Source: DASPJR01 sp035628505
GTDB lineage: Bacteria > Planctomycetota > SZUA-567 > H5-PLA8
Length of the DNA: 64,000 bases
Direction of reading: 5' to 3'
Assembly (NCBI GenBank): GCA_035628505.1
Contig: DASPJR010000127.1
Span: 1 to 64,000, forward strand
Below, piece by piece: positions 52,340 through 61,632 of the stretch. Made by a program: the position numbers and the translations under genes. The notes below the pieces were generated by a model. The model did no database searches and was not told the origin of the DNA. It was given only the letters and a program-made list of their open reading frames with translations. Each line of letters starts with the position of its first letter. Position 1 is the first letter of the stretch.

Positions 52340-53731
52340 ATGCCTGAAACAGTCAAGGACGCGCCTGGCGCATCGCCAGCGGAATCCTTTCAGACTCCTG
52401 AATGTATCCCCGAGTCCGCCAGGCCCGGCGTGTCTCTGCACACCAAGATTTTCATTGGCTTGATCGTGGGTATCGGCTCCGGCCTGCTTGCAAATAACGT
52501 TGTCGGCCAGGAACATCCCGGCCTGGCGTGGCTGATCACGAACATTACCGAGCCGCTCGGCCAGCTTTTTTTACGCCTGCTCCTGATGAGCGTCATTCCG
52601 CTGGTGTTCTCGTCGCTGATCATCGGCATTGCCGGGCTGGGCGATCTGCGACGCCTGGGGCGCATCGGACTGAAAACGTTTGCGTACACCATCGTCATGT
52701 CCGGCCTGTCCGTCGTCATTGGATTGACGCTCGCGAATACGATGCGGCCGGGCGAGCGCATCGATCCAGCTGTCGCCAAAAATCTCGAACAGAAATACAG
52801 TTCGGACGCAAGCCGCAGGGTAAGCGAAACAAAGAAGAGCGAAAATAAAAACTCGCCGTTAATGCAGGCCGTCAAGACGATCGTGCCGTCGAATCCGATT
52901 ACAGCCATGGCATCCGATCCGCCAAACATGCTGCATCTGATGTTCTTCGCCGTGATGATCGGCGTCGCCATAACCATCGCCGGGCGCGAAAAAACAGCAG
53001 GCCTGATCAGCGGGCTTGAAGGACTCTATCAAGTGTCGCTGCTGATCGTCGACATGATCATGAAGCTCGCGCCTTTTGCGGTCGCGTGCCTTCTATTCAA
53101 TAATCTCGCGCGATTCGGACATGATCTGCTGCAGGCGCTGGCATGGTTTATCGCCACGGTTCTTCTGGGGCTGGGCTTTCATATGTTCGTGGTTTACTCG
53201 GCGTCGCTTTATTTTCTGGCCCGGGTGTCGCCGCTTGAGTTTTTCCGCCGCATCAAGACAGTGATGCTCACGGCATTTTCGACGTCATCGTCGAACTGTA
53301 CACTTCCCACAGCTCTGCGCGTTTCGGAAGAAAACCTGGGCGTGCCGCGCGAGATCAACAGTTTTGTTCTGACTGTCGGCGCGACCGCCAATCAGAACGG
53401 CACCGCTCTTTATGAAGGCGTCACCGTGCTGTTCCTGGCGCAGCTCGTCGGCATGGACCTGCCGCTGAGCACGCAGATCATGATCGCGTACATGGCTATT
53501 CTTGGCGGCGTGGGCACGGCGGGCGTGCCGTCCGGGTCGATTCCATTCATTATCGTCGTGCTGTCACAGATTAACGTCAACCCCGAGCTCATTGCGATCG
53601 TGCTCGGCGTGGACCGCATTCTGGACATGTGCCGCACGACGTTGAATGTCACCGGCGACATCGCTGCCGCCGCATTCGTCGCGCGTTCGGAAGGGTACTC
53701 GCTGTTACCTCAACAATCGAAGACAGCATAA
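52340..53731 (+). CDS. Dicarboxylate/amino acid:cation symporter (DAACS family)
   Basis: About 463 residues from ATG 52340; an in-frame GTG at 52310 is possible, and neither has a strong ribosome site. Eight membrane helices and two re-entrant loops are expected, with HP1 at SSSNCTLPTAL (a variant of the serine-rich SSSAATLP), the NQNGTALYEGV helix-7 motif (NMDGTALY in relatives) and HP2 at VGTAGVPSGSIPF. VDRILDMCRTTLNVTGD near the C-terminus supplies the substrate-binding Asp and Arg, as in glutamate/aspartate carriers. The Arg of the DMxRTxxN motif favours acidic amino acids or dicarboxylates. The coupling ion is not determined. A perfect terminator hairpin follows. Confidence 0.92.
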   Translation: MPETVKDAPGASPAESFQTPECIPESARPGVSLHTKIFIGLIVGIGSGLLANNVVGQEHPGLAWLITNITEPLGQLFLRLLLMSVIPLVFSSLIIGIAGLGDLRRLGRIGLKTFAYTIVMSGLSVVIGLTLANTMRPGERIDPAVAKNLEQKYSSDASRRVSETKKSENKNSPLMQAVKTIVPSNPITAMASDPPNMLHLMFFAVMIGVAITIAGREKTAGLISGLEGLYQVSLLIVDMIMKLAPFAVACLLFNNLARFGHDLLQALAWFIATVLLGLGFHMFVVYSASLYFLARVSPLEFFRRIKTVMLTAFSTSSSNCTLPTALRVSEENLGVPREINSFVLTVGATANQNGTALYEGVTVLFLAQLVGMDLPLSTQIMIAYMAILGGVGTAGVPSGSIPFIIVVLSQINVNPELIAIVLGVDRILDMCRTTLNVTGDIAAAAFVARSEGYSLLPQQSKTA

Positions 53732-53741
53732 AGCCTATAAA

Positions 53742-53773
53742 AAAACTGCTGTAGCTTTTGCTACAGCAGTTTT
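53742..53773. terminator. Perfect bidirectional terminator
   Basis: aaaactgctgtagc-tttt-gctacagcagtttt is a 14-bp stem, with A-tract before and T-tract after. It terminates the symporter gene and, on the other strand, the serine-protease gene. Confidence 0.92.
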
Positions 53774-53817
53774 ATTCGATTCTCTATTTGACCTCGGCGT
53801 CCCAAGCGGGATTAAGA

Positions 53818-54522
53818 CTACTGCTGCAACAGGGGCAGGCAGGTGCCTTCCAGAAACTTCTTTACTTCGTTGATCGGATAGAATAGCGCCACATTGCGCG
53901 CCATGTCGCCGCGGCCGTTTGAGACTCCTGCAACGGCAACGCCGATGACCACGTCGCTGGCCGGATCGAAGACCGGGCCGCCTGAATTGCCATGATAGAA
54001 TTGCGCCGCTGCTTCCCAGAGGCGACCTTCGACCTTGGGATTCTTGTCCGTCAGCTTGCCCATGCTCACCTTCGGCGGCACGCCCGCCGGACAGCCGACA
54101 ATCGCCACGGCTTCGCCGACTTTCTGTGATTCGCTCTTGGAAAGCTGCGCCAGCGACGGCAGCGTGGAACTACAGCTCAGCAGGCAGAGATCGTTTTTCT
54201 TGTCGATGGCAACCACGCGGCAGCTGGCCCAGGCTTTCGAACCGCCGCTGGGCAATTCGAGCTCCAGCTTGCCATCGGCCAGGCCTTTTCCGCTCTTCTT
54301 GAGAACCAGGTGTGCCGCGGTGAGAAGATACTTCGCGTCCGAGATACCGTAGGAAGAGAGATCAACACCGAACGCCGTGCCCCAGCCGCTGTTGACGTAC
54401 TCGCCGTCAATCGTCTGTAACCGCAGGCGGAAGGTGCTTCGCGCCAGGCCGGTGGAGGCATCCTGATCCGCAGCAACCAACGTCGTGGACAACAACAGGC
54501 ACAGCATCGTAACTATTTTCAT
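53818..54522 (-). CDS. Secreted trypsin-like serine protease
   Basis: 234 residues from the ATG at 54522 (GAGGTCAAGCG upstream) with a signal peptide (IVTMLCLLLSTTLVAA). The longer frame to 54729 overlaps the divergent cutA start and is rejected. The catalytic triad is readable: His in LLTAAHLV (His71), Asp in DKKNDLCLLS (Asp111) and Ser in YHGNSGGPVFDP (Ser180). The protease domain fills the protein; there is no PDZ domain, unlike DegP/HtrA. It should be periplasmic or secreted. About 130 bases separate it from cutA, room for divergent promoters. Target unknown. Three further Cys in 101-117 and one at 144 could form a disulfide. Confidence 0.88.
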   Translation of the reverse strand: MKIVTMLCLLLSTTLVAADQDASTGLARSTFRLRLQTIDGEYVNSGWGTAFGVDLSSYGISDAKYLLTAAHLVLKKSGKGLADGKLELELPSGGSKAWASCRVVAIDKKNDLCLLSCSSTLPSLAQLSKSESQKVGEAVAIVGCPAGVPPKVSMGKLTDKNPKVEGRLWEAAAQFYHGNSGGPVFDPASDVVIGVAVAGVSNGRGDMARNVALFYPINEVKKFLEGTCLPLLQQ

Positions 54523-54653
54523 CGCTTGACCTCGGTTTCCTAAAGCAACGTGAGCACTACCACCTTTAAAGGACTCGCGAAGGCTAAGCGCCATTTCGGA
54601 AATTTTCAAACTTTGGAGATTAATATTCCTGCCAATCTGGCTAAAACTCTGGC

Positions 54654-54995
54654 ATGAAGAAGAAGACGAACTCGGCGATCCGTGTCGTGCTGGTAACGGC
54701 GCCTCAGGCCGAAGCCGGATCGATTGCACGGACTCTACTGACAGAGCGTCTGGCTGCCTGCGTGAACCTGCTGCCAGGCGTTAGGTCTCTGTATTGGTGG
54801 GACGAGAAAATCGTGGACGACGCGGAAGTGCTGATGATCGTCAAGGCGCCCGCTGCAAACATGCGCAAGCTGCTCAAGCGCCTGAAGGCACTGCACAGTT
54901 ACAAGGTCCCGGAGTTCCTCGCCCTGCCTGTGAAGGAGTCAAACCCGGACTACAGGAATTGGGTGACGAGCGAATCGCTGCGTAGGCATAAATAG
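54654..54995 (+). CDS. cutA: Divalent-cation tolerance protein CutA
   Basis: 113 residues. CutA proteins are ferredoxin-fold trimers linked to copper tolerance in E. coli, with unclear general role. The family pattern is complete: RVVLVTAPQAEAGSIARTLL, ERLAACVNLLPGVRSLYWWDEKI (quoted in two: ERLAACVNLL, SLYWWDEKI), DDAEVLMIVKAPA, ALHSYKVPEFLALPV and the final NWV. The ATG at 54654 has no clear ribosome site. It is divergent from the serine protease and followed 108 bases later by mfd, with a CTTCGTG-type repeat in that gap. Confidence 0.94.
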   Translation: MKKKTNSAIRVVLVTAPQAEAGSIARTLLTERLAACVNLLPGVRSLYWWDEKIVDDAEVLMIVKAPAANMRKLLKRLKALHSYKVPEFLALPVKESNPDYRNWVTSESLRRHK

Positions 54996-55014
54996 CCTCC
55001 CAATGCTTCGTGTT

Positions 55015-55050
55015 CTTCGTGAGCTTCGTGGTAAATTCGTGGTTGTCGTG
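55015..55050 (-). repeat. CTTCGTG-type tandem repeat
   Basis: gcttcgtgttcttcgtgagcttcgtgg on the + strand is the reverse complement of the CACGAAG family seen at 43643-43732. It lies between cutA and mfd. Confidence 0.6.
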
Positions 55051-55103
55051 CCCGCACAGAATTCTCTTTCTTCGGTCCGCTTTTTGGTTTCTAATACCGC
55101 TGC

Positions 55104-58100
55104 ATGAGTGTTGTTCGTTCGCCGTTCGCCCGCGTCGCTGATCTGCCCTTTCTGACCCCTCTCAGACACTCAGAAACAGCCGCGGGAAGTCATCATCTGG
55201 TCATCACGGGCCTGCTCGGCGCCGCCCGCTCCCTCGTGACCGGAGCGCTCGGCATTTCGCGCAGCGGAGCTCTGCAGCAGAAGCCGCGCGGCGTAGCCGT
55301 CGTGCTGGTCGTTGTTGAAGGCCCCGAGTCTGCGCTCGACATAGTTTCCGACTTGCGCGCATTAATGTCCGTTCACGAAGCGCGCCCGGCCGTGCCGGTT
55401 AACGCTGCAGAATCAAACGGTAAAGGCCGCCGCACAAAAGCAGCCGAGTCCGCACCGTTGAAAAAACTCAGCAATGAAGACGTGTGGTCCGACAACAGTC
55501 TCCCCGGCGCCGCGTCACTCCCCGACGACCTCAAGCGGGGATTGCTTCTGGAATCGGCGCTCTTTCCCGCCTGGGATGTGCTGCCGACCGAATCTGACCG
55601 TCCCGAAGGCATGACGCTCGCCGGACGCCGCCGCACGACGGACAGGCTTCGCGAAATCCGCAATGGCGGACCTGCGTTGCCGAATTGTTTTCTCATCGCC
55701 GCACCGGTCACCGCGCTGATGCAGCCGACCGAATCGCCGGGCGAGACAACCAACACGATTACGCTTCGTACTGGCGAGGAACACGACCCTATTCTGCTCG
55801 GCAGGAAACTGAGCGATGCGGGTTACGAGCGTGTGGGCCAGGTCGAAGTGCGCGGCGAGTACTCGCTGCGCGGCGGGATCATGGATATTTTCCCGTACAC
55901 GTCCGACTCGCCGTTCCGCATCGACTTTTTCGGCGAAACCATCGAGTCGATCAAGCCATTCGATCCAATTTCGCAGCGTTCCGACGACGCGGTGCCCTCG
56001 ATTTCCTTCGCCGACGCCTCGCCCGATTCGCTGCGCAAACTGTTTTCGCCGGGCGCGAGCAAAGGGCCTTATTCGCTGCTTGATCATCTGCCGCCGGGAT
56101 CGTTGATCGTTTTTCAGGAGCCGCGGCGTCTGCGTCAACGCGCGGAGCTCTACCAGGCCAGCCTTGTCTCCGGGCGATCCATTTGCTTTGAGATCGATGA
56201 GCTGCTGGCGGGCGCGAAGAAGAAGTTCGACACGCTGCAGCTCGCCGGCGGCTGGGAGATGCCGACCGCGGCGCCTGACTCGAATCAAAAGAAAGATGCG
56301 GCGCTCACGGAGTCTGCCGCGCCGCTGTATTTCGATCAGCTCACCGAAGAGGAGCCCATCGCAATCGCGTGCACGACACTTGAACGCGTGCAGGGTGAAA
56401 TCGAGAAACACAGCGATGCGTGGAAGAAGCTGCTGACCGAGCGCGAGCAGATGCTCGTCTTCTGCGAAACGCCCGGACACCGCCAGCGTCTGCAGGCGCT
56501 GCTGGACGCCACGGGCATCACGCCCAATCCGCGGCTGAACCTGGTGCTCGGAAAAGTATCAGCCGGTTTCGATCTTCGCGATGCGGAACTGGCGGTGGCA
56601 ATCGACCGCGAGATTCTCGGCATCAGCAAGCACGCGATCTCGACACACTCCACCCCGGCCAGCAAGCGCAAGCAGATTCCCGGCACGATCGCGATTCAGC
56701 ATCTGATGGATCTTCAGATCGGCGATTATGTGGTGCACGCCTCGCACGGCATTGCCCGCTACCTCGGCCTTGAACGCCTGGAAAAAAGCGGCCGCACCGA
56801 AGACTACTTAACGCTGCTCTTTGCCAACGATGTCAAACTCTACGTGCCGGCCGCGCACATCAACTGGGTCAGCAAGTACATCGGCGGCCATGCGTCGCTG
56901 GAGCTTTCGACGCTCGGCAGCAAAGTCTGGGCGAAAAAGAAAGAGCGCGCTGCTAAAGCGATACGCGACATTGCCGAGGACCTCCTGCGCGTGCAGGCTG
57001 CGCGGCGCAGCCTGCCGGGCATTGTCCATCCGCCCGACAGCGAATGGCAGCAGCCCTTTGAAGAAGCTTTTCCCTACGAGGAAACGGCGGATCAGTTGAC
57101 CGCGGTCAGCGCTGTTAAGAAGGACATGGAAGCCACCTGCCCGATGGACCGCCTGCTGTGCGGCGATGTCGGCTTCGGCAAGACCGAAATCGCCTTGCGC
57201 GCCGCATTTAAGGCGGCATCAAACGGCAAACAGGTGGCGGTGCTCGCGCCGACGACGCTGCTCGCCGAACAGTATGGCCGCACGTTTAAAGAACGTTTCG
57301 CGGGTTATCCGTTCACCGTGGAAGTGCTCTCGCGCTTTAAAACGCCAGCCGAACAGCGCAAGGTTCTGGAACGCCTCGCCAACGGCCGCGTGGATGTCAT
57401 CATCGGCACGCACCGCCTGCTGCAGAAGGACGTGCGCTTCAAGGACCTGGGGCTTGCCGTCATCGACGAAGAACAGCGCTTCGGCGTCGAACACAAAGAA
57501 TTCTTCAAGCAGCTGCGCCGCTCCGTCGATGTGCTGACGCTCACCGCCACGCCCATCCCGCGCACGCTGCATATGGCTCTGCTGGGGCTGCGCGACATCT
57601 CCAATCTCACGACGCCTCCGCGGAACCGCCGCTCGATCACCACGAAAGTCGCGCGCGTCTCGGATGATCTTCTACGCCGCGCGATCCTGCGCGAGATCAG
57701 CCGCGGCGGGCAGGTCTTTGTCGTGCATCCGCGCGTGCACGACATCCAGGAGTTCCGCATCTATCTCGCCGGGCTGGTCCCGGAAGCGCATTTCGCCGTC
57801 GGCCACGGGCAGCTCGATGCCGACGATCTGGAAGACGTAATGAGCCGCTTTCTGAAAGGCGAGATAGACGTGCTGGTCAGCACGACGATCGTCGAGTCCG
57901 GCCTGGATATCCCGAGTGCCAATACGATCATCATTCATGAAGCCGACCGCTTCGGCCTGGCTGAATTGCATCAGCTGCGCGGCCGGGTTGGACGCAGCGA
58001 CATTCAGGCGTATTGCTATCTGCTGCTGCCTGAAAAGAGCGCCCTGACGCCGGAAGGCCTGCGCCGGCTGCGCGCGCTCGAAGAATTCGATGATCTGGGC

Positions 58101-58766
58101 GCTGGATTTCAATTGGCTCTCAAGGATCTCGAAATCCGCGGCGCTGGAAATGTTCTGGGCCGGCAGCAGTCCGGCGAGATCGCCGAGATCGGCTACGACC
58201 TTTACTGCAAGCTGCTGGATTCAACCGTTAAAGGCATTCGCGGCGAAGCGGTTGAAGAAGAATTGGAAGTCAACTTGCAGCTGCGCGGCGCCGCATACAT
58301 TCCCGAGGAGTACGTGCAGGACGACCGTGCGGTGCTCGAACTTTACCGCCGTCTTGACGATGCGCACCGCGACGAAGACATCGATGCGCTCAAGTCCGAG
58401 ATGATCGACCGCTTCGGGCCGCTGCCACCCGCGGCCGTGCGCATGTTCGAAGAAGCGAAGCTCCGGCGGCTCTGCCGGCTGGCCAGCGTGCCCTATGTGG
58501 GGATTGATAACGAAGAGGGCCGCATCATTTTCAAGCTGCACGGCTGGGATTTCAAAGCGGCTGATCGCGCTCTGCGGGGACTGCCGGAAACCAAAGGCGT
58601 CCGGGTGCTGGATGGGCAGACACTTTCGTTCGGCCTGACGCTCAAAGCCAAGCACGACGAAAACGCACTTCGCGAGATCGTACGCAACCTGTTGGAGCCA
58701 CTCATCTTACAGCGACAGAGAAGCGGCTCAACACTTAGCGCCAAGCAGCCTGTGCTGCAAAAGTAA
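55104..58766 (+). CDS. mfd: Transcription-repair coupling factor Mfd
   Basis: 1220 residues. Mfd displaces RNA polymerase stalled at lesions and recruits UvrA. The N-terminal UvrB-like half (about 1-480) includes SLRGGIMDIFPYTSDSPFRIDFFG (quoted as RGGIMDIFPY, FRIDFFG) . The RNA-polymerase-interaction domain follows (GDYVVHASHGIARYLGLE). The RecG-like motor has Walker A CGDVGFGKTEIALRAAF, DEEQRFGV (motif II), TATPIPRTLHMALLGLRD and the FVVHPRVHDIQEF and GRVGRSDIQAYCYLLL motifs. A TRCF C-terminal domain ends the protein. The N-terminus carries a low-complexity insert near 80-120. The ATG lies downstream of a CTTCGTG repeat. Confidence 0.98.
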   Translation: MSVVRSPFARVADLPFLTPLRHSETAAGSHHLVITGLLGAARSLVTGALGISRSGALQQKPRGVAVVLVVVEGPESALDIVSDLRALMSVHEARPAVPVNAAESNGKGRRTKAAESAPLKKLSNEDVWSDNSLPGAASLPDDLKRGLLLESALFPAWDVLPTESDRPEGMTLAGRRRTTDRLREIRNGGPALPNCFLIAAPVTALMQPTESPGETTNTITLRTGEEHDPILLGRKLSDAGYERVGQVEVRGEYSLRGGIMDIFPYTSDSPFRIDFFGETIESIKPFDPISQRSDDAVPSISFADASPDSLRKLFSPGASKGPYSLLDHLPPGSLIVFQEPRRLRQRAELYQASLVSGRSICFEIDELLAGAKKKFDTLQLAGGWEMPTAAPDSNQKKDAALTESAAPLYFDQLTEEEPIAIACTTLERVQGEIEKHSDAWKKLLTEREQMLVFCETPGHRQRLQALLDATGITPNPRLNLVLGKVSAGFDLRDAELAVAIDREILGISKHAISTHSTPASKRKQIPGTIAIQHLMDLQIGDYVVHASHGIARYLGLERLEKSGRTEDYLTLLFANDVKLYVPAAHINWVSKYIGGHASLELSTLGSKVWAKKKERAAKAIRDIAEDLLRVQAARRSLPGIVHPPDSEWQQPFEEAFPYEETADQLTAVSAVKKDMEATCPMDRLLCGDVGFGKTEIALRAAFKAASNGKQVAVLAPTTLLAEQYGRTFKERFAGYPFTVEVLSRFKTPAEQRKVLERLANGRVDVIIGTHRLLQKDVRFKDLGLAVIDEEQRFGVEHKEFFKQLRRSVDVLTLTATPIPRTLHMALLGLRDISNLTTPPRNRRSITTKVARVSDDLLRRAILREISRGGQVFVVHPRVHDIQEFRIYLAGLVPEAHFAVGHGQLDADDLEDVMSRFLKGEIDVLVSTTIVESGLDIPSANTIIIHEADRFGLAELHQLRGRVGRSDIQAYCYLLLPEKSALTPEGLRRLRALEEFDDLGAGFQLALKDLEIRGAGNVLGRQQSGEIAEIGYDLYCKLLDSTVKGIRGEAVEEELEVNLQLRGAAYIPEEYVQDDRAVLELYRRLDDAHRDEDIDALKSEMIDRFGPLPPAAVRMFEEAKLRRLCRLASVPYVGIDNEEGRIIFKLHGWDFKAADRALRGLPETKGVRVLDGQTLSFGLTLKAKHDENALREIVRNLLEPLILQRQRSGSTLSAKQPVLQK

Positions 58767-58896
58767 CGCCCGCGGCGAAACCGCTTTTTACCATTTACGT
58801 TTTAGCTTTAGCTTTTAAGTTGACGGCGGTGTGGAACTCAGGTACTCCGGTACTGTTCCATCCAGGGTCAGTTGATAGAAGAGGAGGCGATTGTTC

Positions 58897-60387
58897 ATGG
58901 CGTTACCGAAAAAACCGGCCAAACCCGCTCAGGCCCCAGTGGGTCCTCCCGCACGCAAGCGGGAAGACGAGGAGCTGGCTCGGAAGAAGAAGAAAGATGA
59001 AGAAGAAGATGAAGAAGAGCTGGAAGAAGAAGATGATGATGAAGACGACGACGAAGATGAAGATATAGACGAAGACGAAGAGATCGAAGAAGACGAAGAA
59101 GAAGAAGACGACGACGAGGAAGAGTTGGATGAAGAAGATCTCGACGAGGATCTTGAGGACGAAGATTTAGACGATGAAGAACTCGACGACGAAGATTTAG
59201 ATGACGAAGATCTCGACGACGAAGACTTCGATGATGAAGATGAAGACGAGGATGAGGACGAAGACGACGACGACGACGACGAAGACGAAGACGACGATGA
59301 AGATGAAGATGAGGACGAGGACGAAGAGGACGAAAAACCCGCTCCGAAAAAGAAACGCAAAGCCAGCCGGGCCGAAGCTGAAAACGCACCCGCTGGAGAT
59401 GTAAAAAAAGCAGTGGTTGCAGGAGCAGCAGCAGTAGCGGCAGGTGCCGCCGCTACTGCGCTCTCCAAAAAAGCGTCCCCTTCCGCTGCAGGAGCAAAGG
59501 AAGAAGAGGCGAGCGCCACAGGCGCAACCAAGCCGGTCATGAAGCCGGTGACGAAGAAAGCACCCGGAAGCACCGTAGCCAAGAGCGGCAAGGTACCGGG
59601 TTCTCTCTCCGCTACCGGCGTCAGCTCACGTCGCCAGCCTCCCGGTCCGCCCAAGAAAGACATGGCCAAGACCATCGCGCTGGCGGCCTGCGGGCTCCTG
59701 TTTATCGCCTGCGTCGGCGTTGGCGTCTATGTCGCCTTCTTCAAGCCTCCCCCGGGTAAGCGCGTCGTGGGCGAAGTGCTCTCGCCGGAGGCCAAGGTCC
59801 TGGTGGAGAATGCGGAGAAGGCGGAGAAACTTTACGCCGAGGCGCAGGAGAAGCAGAACAGCGAGAATCTTGCCGAACTGACCCAGGCGCGCGACAAGAT
59901 GAATGAAGCGGTGCGCCTGTGGAATGAGATCTACAACGCCAACCAGACCGTCCGAGGGCAGGAGGAAAAAATCTCCCACGCCCGTTCAATGGCCGAGTCC
60001 GTTGACAAGCAGGCTCGCGCGCTCAACGTCAAGGTGACGGATATGGAATTTGCCGAGCGTGCGAAGAACCGGAAGACGGCACAGCCGCAGAAATCTCCTG
60101 ATGGACCTGCCACGCCGAAGACGGACGGGCCCGCTGGTGCTGGAGACATCCTGATCATCGACGAAGCGGCGCTGAAGAAGATGGAAACTGATGATCCTTC
60201 TGAATACGAAGCGATCAAGAAGCGCATTGAGAAAGGCACCGCCAAGCTCAAAGGCGCCGCCGACGCCCCCGCGCCTGCGCCGGAGAATACTCCGAAGCCC
60301 GAAGAGAAAGCGCCCGCTCCCGCACCGGCCCCTGCCAACGATGCCGGAAAGCTGCCGGAGAAGGCGCCCGACAAGCCAGCGGAATGA
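58897..60387 (+). CDS. Very acidic single-pass membrane protein
   Basis: 496 residues from the ATG at 58897, nine bases after GAGGAGG. After a basic start (PKKPAKPAQAPVG, then KREDEELARKKKKDEEE) residues about 33-150 are almost entirely Asp and Glu, with LDDEDLDDEDLDDED-like repeats. A Lys-rich and then Ala-rich region follows (150-250). One membrane helix lies at about 258-281 (TIALAACGLLFIACVGVGVYVAFF). A coiled-coil outer segment (about 295-400, AKVLVENAEKAEKLYAEAQEKQN type) and a Pro/Ala/Lys tail finish it. Lys before the helix suggests the acidic tail is cytoplasmic. The tract could bind cations or basic proteins. It is a lone gene downstream of mfd, and I know no function for it. Confidence 0.78.
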   Translation: MALPKKPAKPAQAPVGPPARKREDEELARKKKKDEEEDEEELEEEDDDEDDDEDEDIDEDEEIEEDEEEEDDDEEELDEEDLDEDLEDEDLDDEELDDEDLDDEDLDDEDFDDEDEDEDEDEDDDDDDEDEDDDEDEDEDEDEEDEKPAPKKKRKASRAEAENAPAGDVKKAVVAGAAAVAAGAAATALSKKASPSAAGAKEEEASATGATKPVMKPVTKKAPGSTVAKSGKVPGSLSATGVSSRRQPPGPPKKDMAKTIALAACGLLFIACVGVGVYVAFFKPPPGKRVVGEVLSPEAKVLVENAEKAEKLYAEAQEKQNSENLAELTQARDKMNEAVRLWNEIYNANQTVRGQEEKISHARSMAESVDKQARALNVKVTDMEFAERAKNRKTAQPQKSPDGPATPKTDGPAGAGDILIIDEAALKKMETDDPSEYEAIKKRIEKGTAKLKGAADAPAPAPENTPKPEEKAPAPAPAPANDAGKLPEKAPDKPAE

Positions 60388-60506
60388 CGGGTTTGTAGCA
60401 GGTGCTTGGCGGTTCGTAGTCTCTATCAAGCCGCCGAGCGGGGGCGCTTCAGACAAGCCAGGGCTGGAGCGCGCGCAAGCGAACAGGTCCTGGACTCTCG
60501 TATTGC

Positions 60507-61244
60507 TTAACTCTTTGCCTTCACATGAAGGCCGCATTCTTTGTGCTCGGGGTTTTCCCACCACCAGCGTCCGGCGCGCTCGTCTTCGCCCGGCTTCACC
60601 GCGCGCGTGCAGGGCGCGCAGCCGATAGACGGATAGCCCTGTTCGTGCAGCTTGTTCTTCGGAACGCCGTTGGCTTTCATGTAATCGAACACCTGCTGCG
60701 TCGTCCAATCCGCGAGCGGGTTCAGTTTCAGGATGCCGCCGTGGTCGGCGTCGATCTCGAGCTTGGACAGCTTGCCGCGCGTGACAGCTTGTGTGCGGCG
60801 CAGGCCGGTAATCCAGCCATCCAGCGTGCCGAGCATGCGGTTGAGCGGTTCGACCTTGCGCACTCCGCAGCAGAGTTTGCGATTTTCGAGTGATTCGTAG
60901 AAGAGATTAATGCCCTTCTCAGCAACCATTTTCTCGACCGCGGCCGTTTGCGGGAACATAACTTCGACCTTCAGGCTGTATTTCAGACTGACTTTGTCGA
61001 TCAGTTCGTACGTTTCGGGATTCAGGCGGCCAGTGTCGAGCGTGAAAACACGGCAGTTCTTGTCGATGCGCCACATCATGTCCAGCACCGCGACGTCTTC
61101 AGCGCCGCTCCAGGCCAGCGCGATGCCGCTGCCCAGTTCCTTCAGCGCCCAGGCCAGCACATCCTGCGGTGTGGCTCTTTCGAACTTGTCGTTAAGCGCC
61201 GCAATGTCCGCCGCGCTGAATCGTTTTCCCGTGCTTGAGGCCAT
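60507..61244 (-). CDS. cysH: Assimilatory adenylyl-sulfate reductase, 4Fe-4S type (CysH family)
   Basis: 245 residues from the ATG at 61244 (AAAGGAGAAGG upstream). CysH reduces (phospho)adenylyl sulfate to sulfite. The Cys pattern CC at 125-126 (NRKLCCGVRK), CxxC at 209-212 (IGCAPCTR) and the catalytic ECGLH (Cys237) mark a [4Fe-4S] enzyme, which usually prefers APS over PAPS. IALAWSGAEDVAVLDM is the nucleotide loop (variant of SxSGGED), and WITGLRRTQ and PLADWTTQQV are typical. The C-terminus is short. It lies on a minus run downstream of a small membrane protein (60-base gap). CysDN or sulfite reductase genes are not nearby. Confidence 0.93.
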   Translation of the reverse strand: MASSTGKRFSAADIAALNDKFERATPQDVLAWALKELGSGIALAWSGAEDVAVLDMMWRIDKNCRVFTLDTGRLNPETYELIDKVSLKYSLKVEVMFPQTAAVEKMVAEKGINLFYESLENRKLCCGVRKVEPLNRMLGTLDGWITGLRRTQAVTRGKLSKLEIDADHGGILKLNPLADWTTQQVFDYMKANGVPKNKLHEQGYPSIGCAPCTRAVKPGEDERAGRWWWENPEHKECGLHVKAKS

Positions 61245-61303
61245 TCCTTCTCCTTTCGGTCCAGCACAGCATTCTACAAAAAGATGGCGGCATGGCAAAT
61301 CTG

Positions 61304-61609
61304 TCAATTCACGCGCTTAAGGCCGTTCTCATCGAACTGGCTGTCGCGCCGTTTCTTGGCCGAGCCGCCCACGACGCCCATGTCGACGAGCACCGCGATA
61401 ACAAAGATCACCAGCCAAAGGCCCTGCAGCCCACCGTTATTCATCGCTCCGGCATAAGCCAGCGTCGTATACGGCATAAAAAAGAACCCCAGCAGCGGCC
61501 AGATTGTCGTCTGGTACGCGCGGCTGATGTAGGTCGACGTGAACCAGAGCAGAAAAAGAGCGACGCGTGGTAGCGCCATCACAACCAGCAGAACGACGCA
61601 GCAGGGCAT
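61304..61609 (-). CDS. Small three-helix membrane protein
   Basis: 101 residues. Hydrophobic helices at about 2-24 (VVLLVVMALPRVALFLLWF), 32-54 and 60-80 (GLWLVIFVIAVLVDMGVVGG), with a basic tail (AKKRRDSQFDENGLKRVN). CGAGG precedes the ATG by ten bases. It fills the gap between cysH and the SDR gene, 23 bases from the latter. I do not recognise the family; small proteins of this shape are often conserved but uncharacterised. Confidence 0.62.
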   Translation of the reverse strand: MPCCVVLLVVMALPRVALFLLWFTSTYISRAYQTTIWPLLGFFFMPYTTLAYAGAMNNGGLQGLWLVIFVIAVLVDMGVVGGSAKKRRDSQFDENGLKRVN

Positions 61610-61632
61610 AGTGGATTACCTCGGGAGAAGTG

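Noticed and set aside
58929..59675. Serine-rich 248-codon antisense frame over the acidic protein gene
   Set aside because: Poly-Ser is the reverse reading of GAN codons; the + frame has a ribosome site, a membrane helix and a coiled coil.
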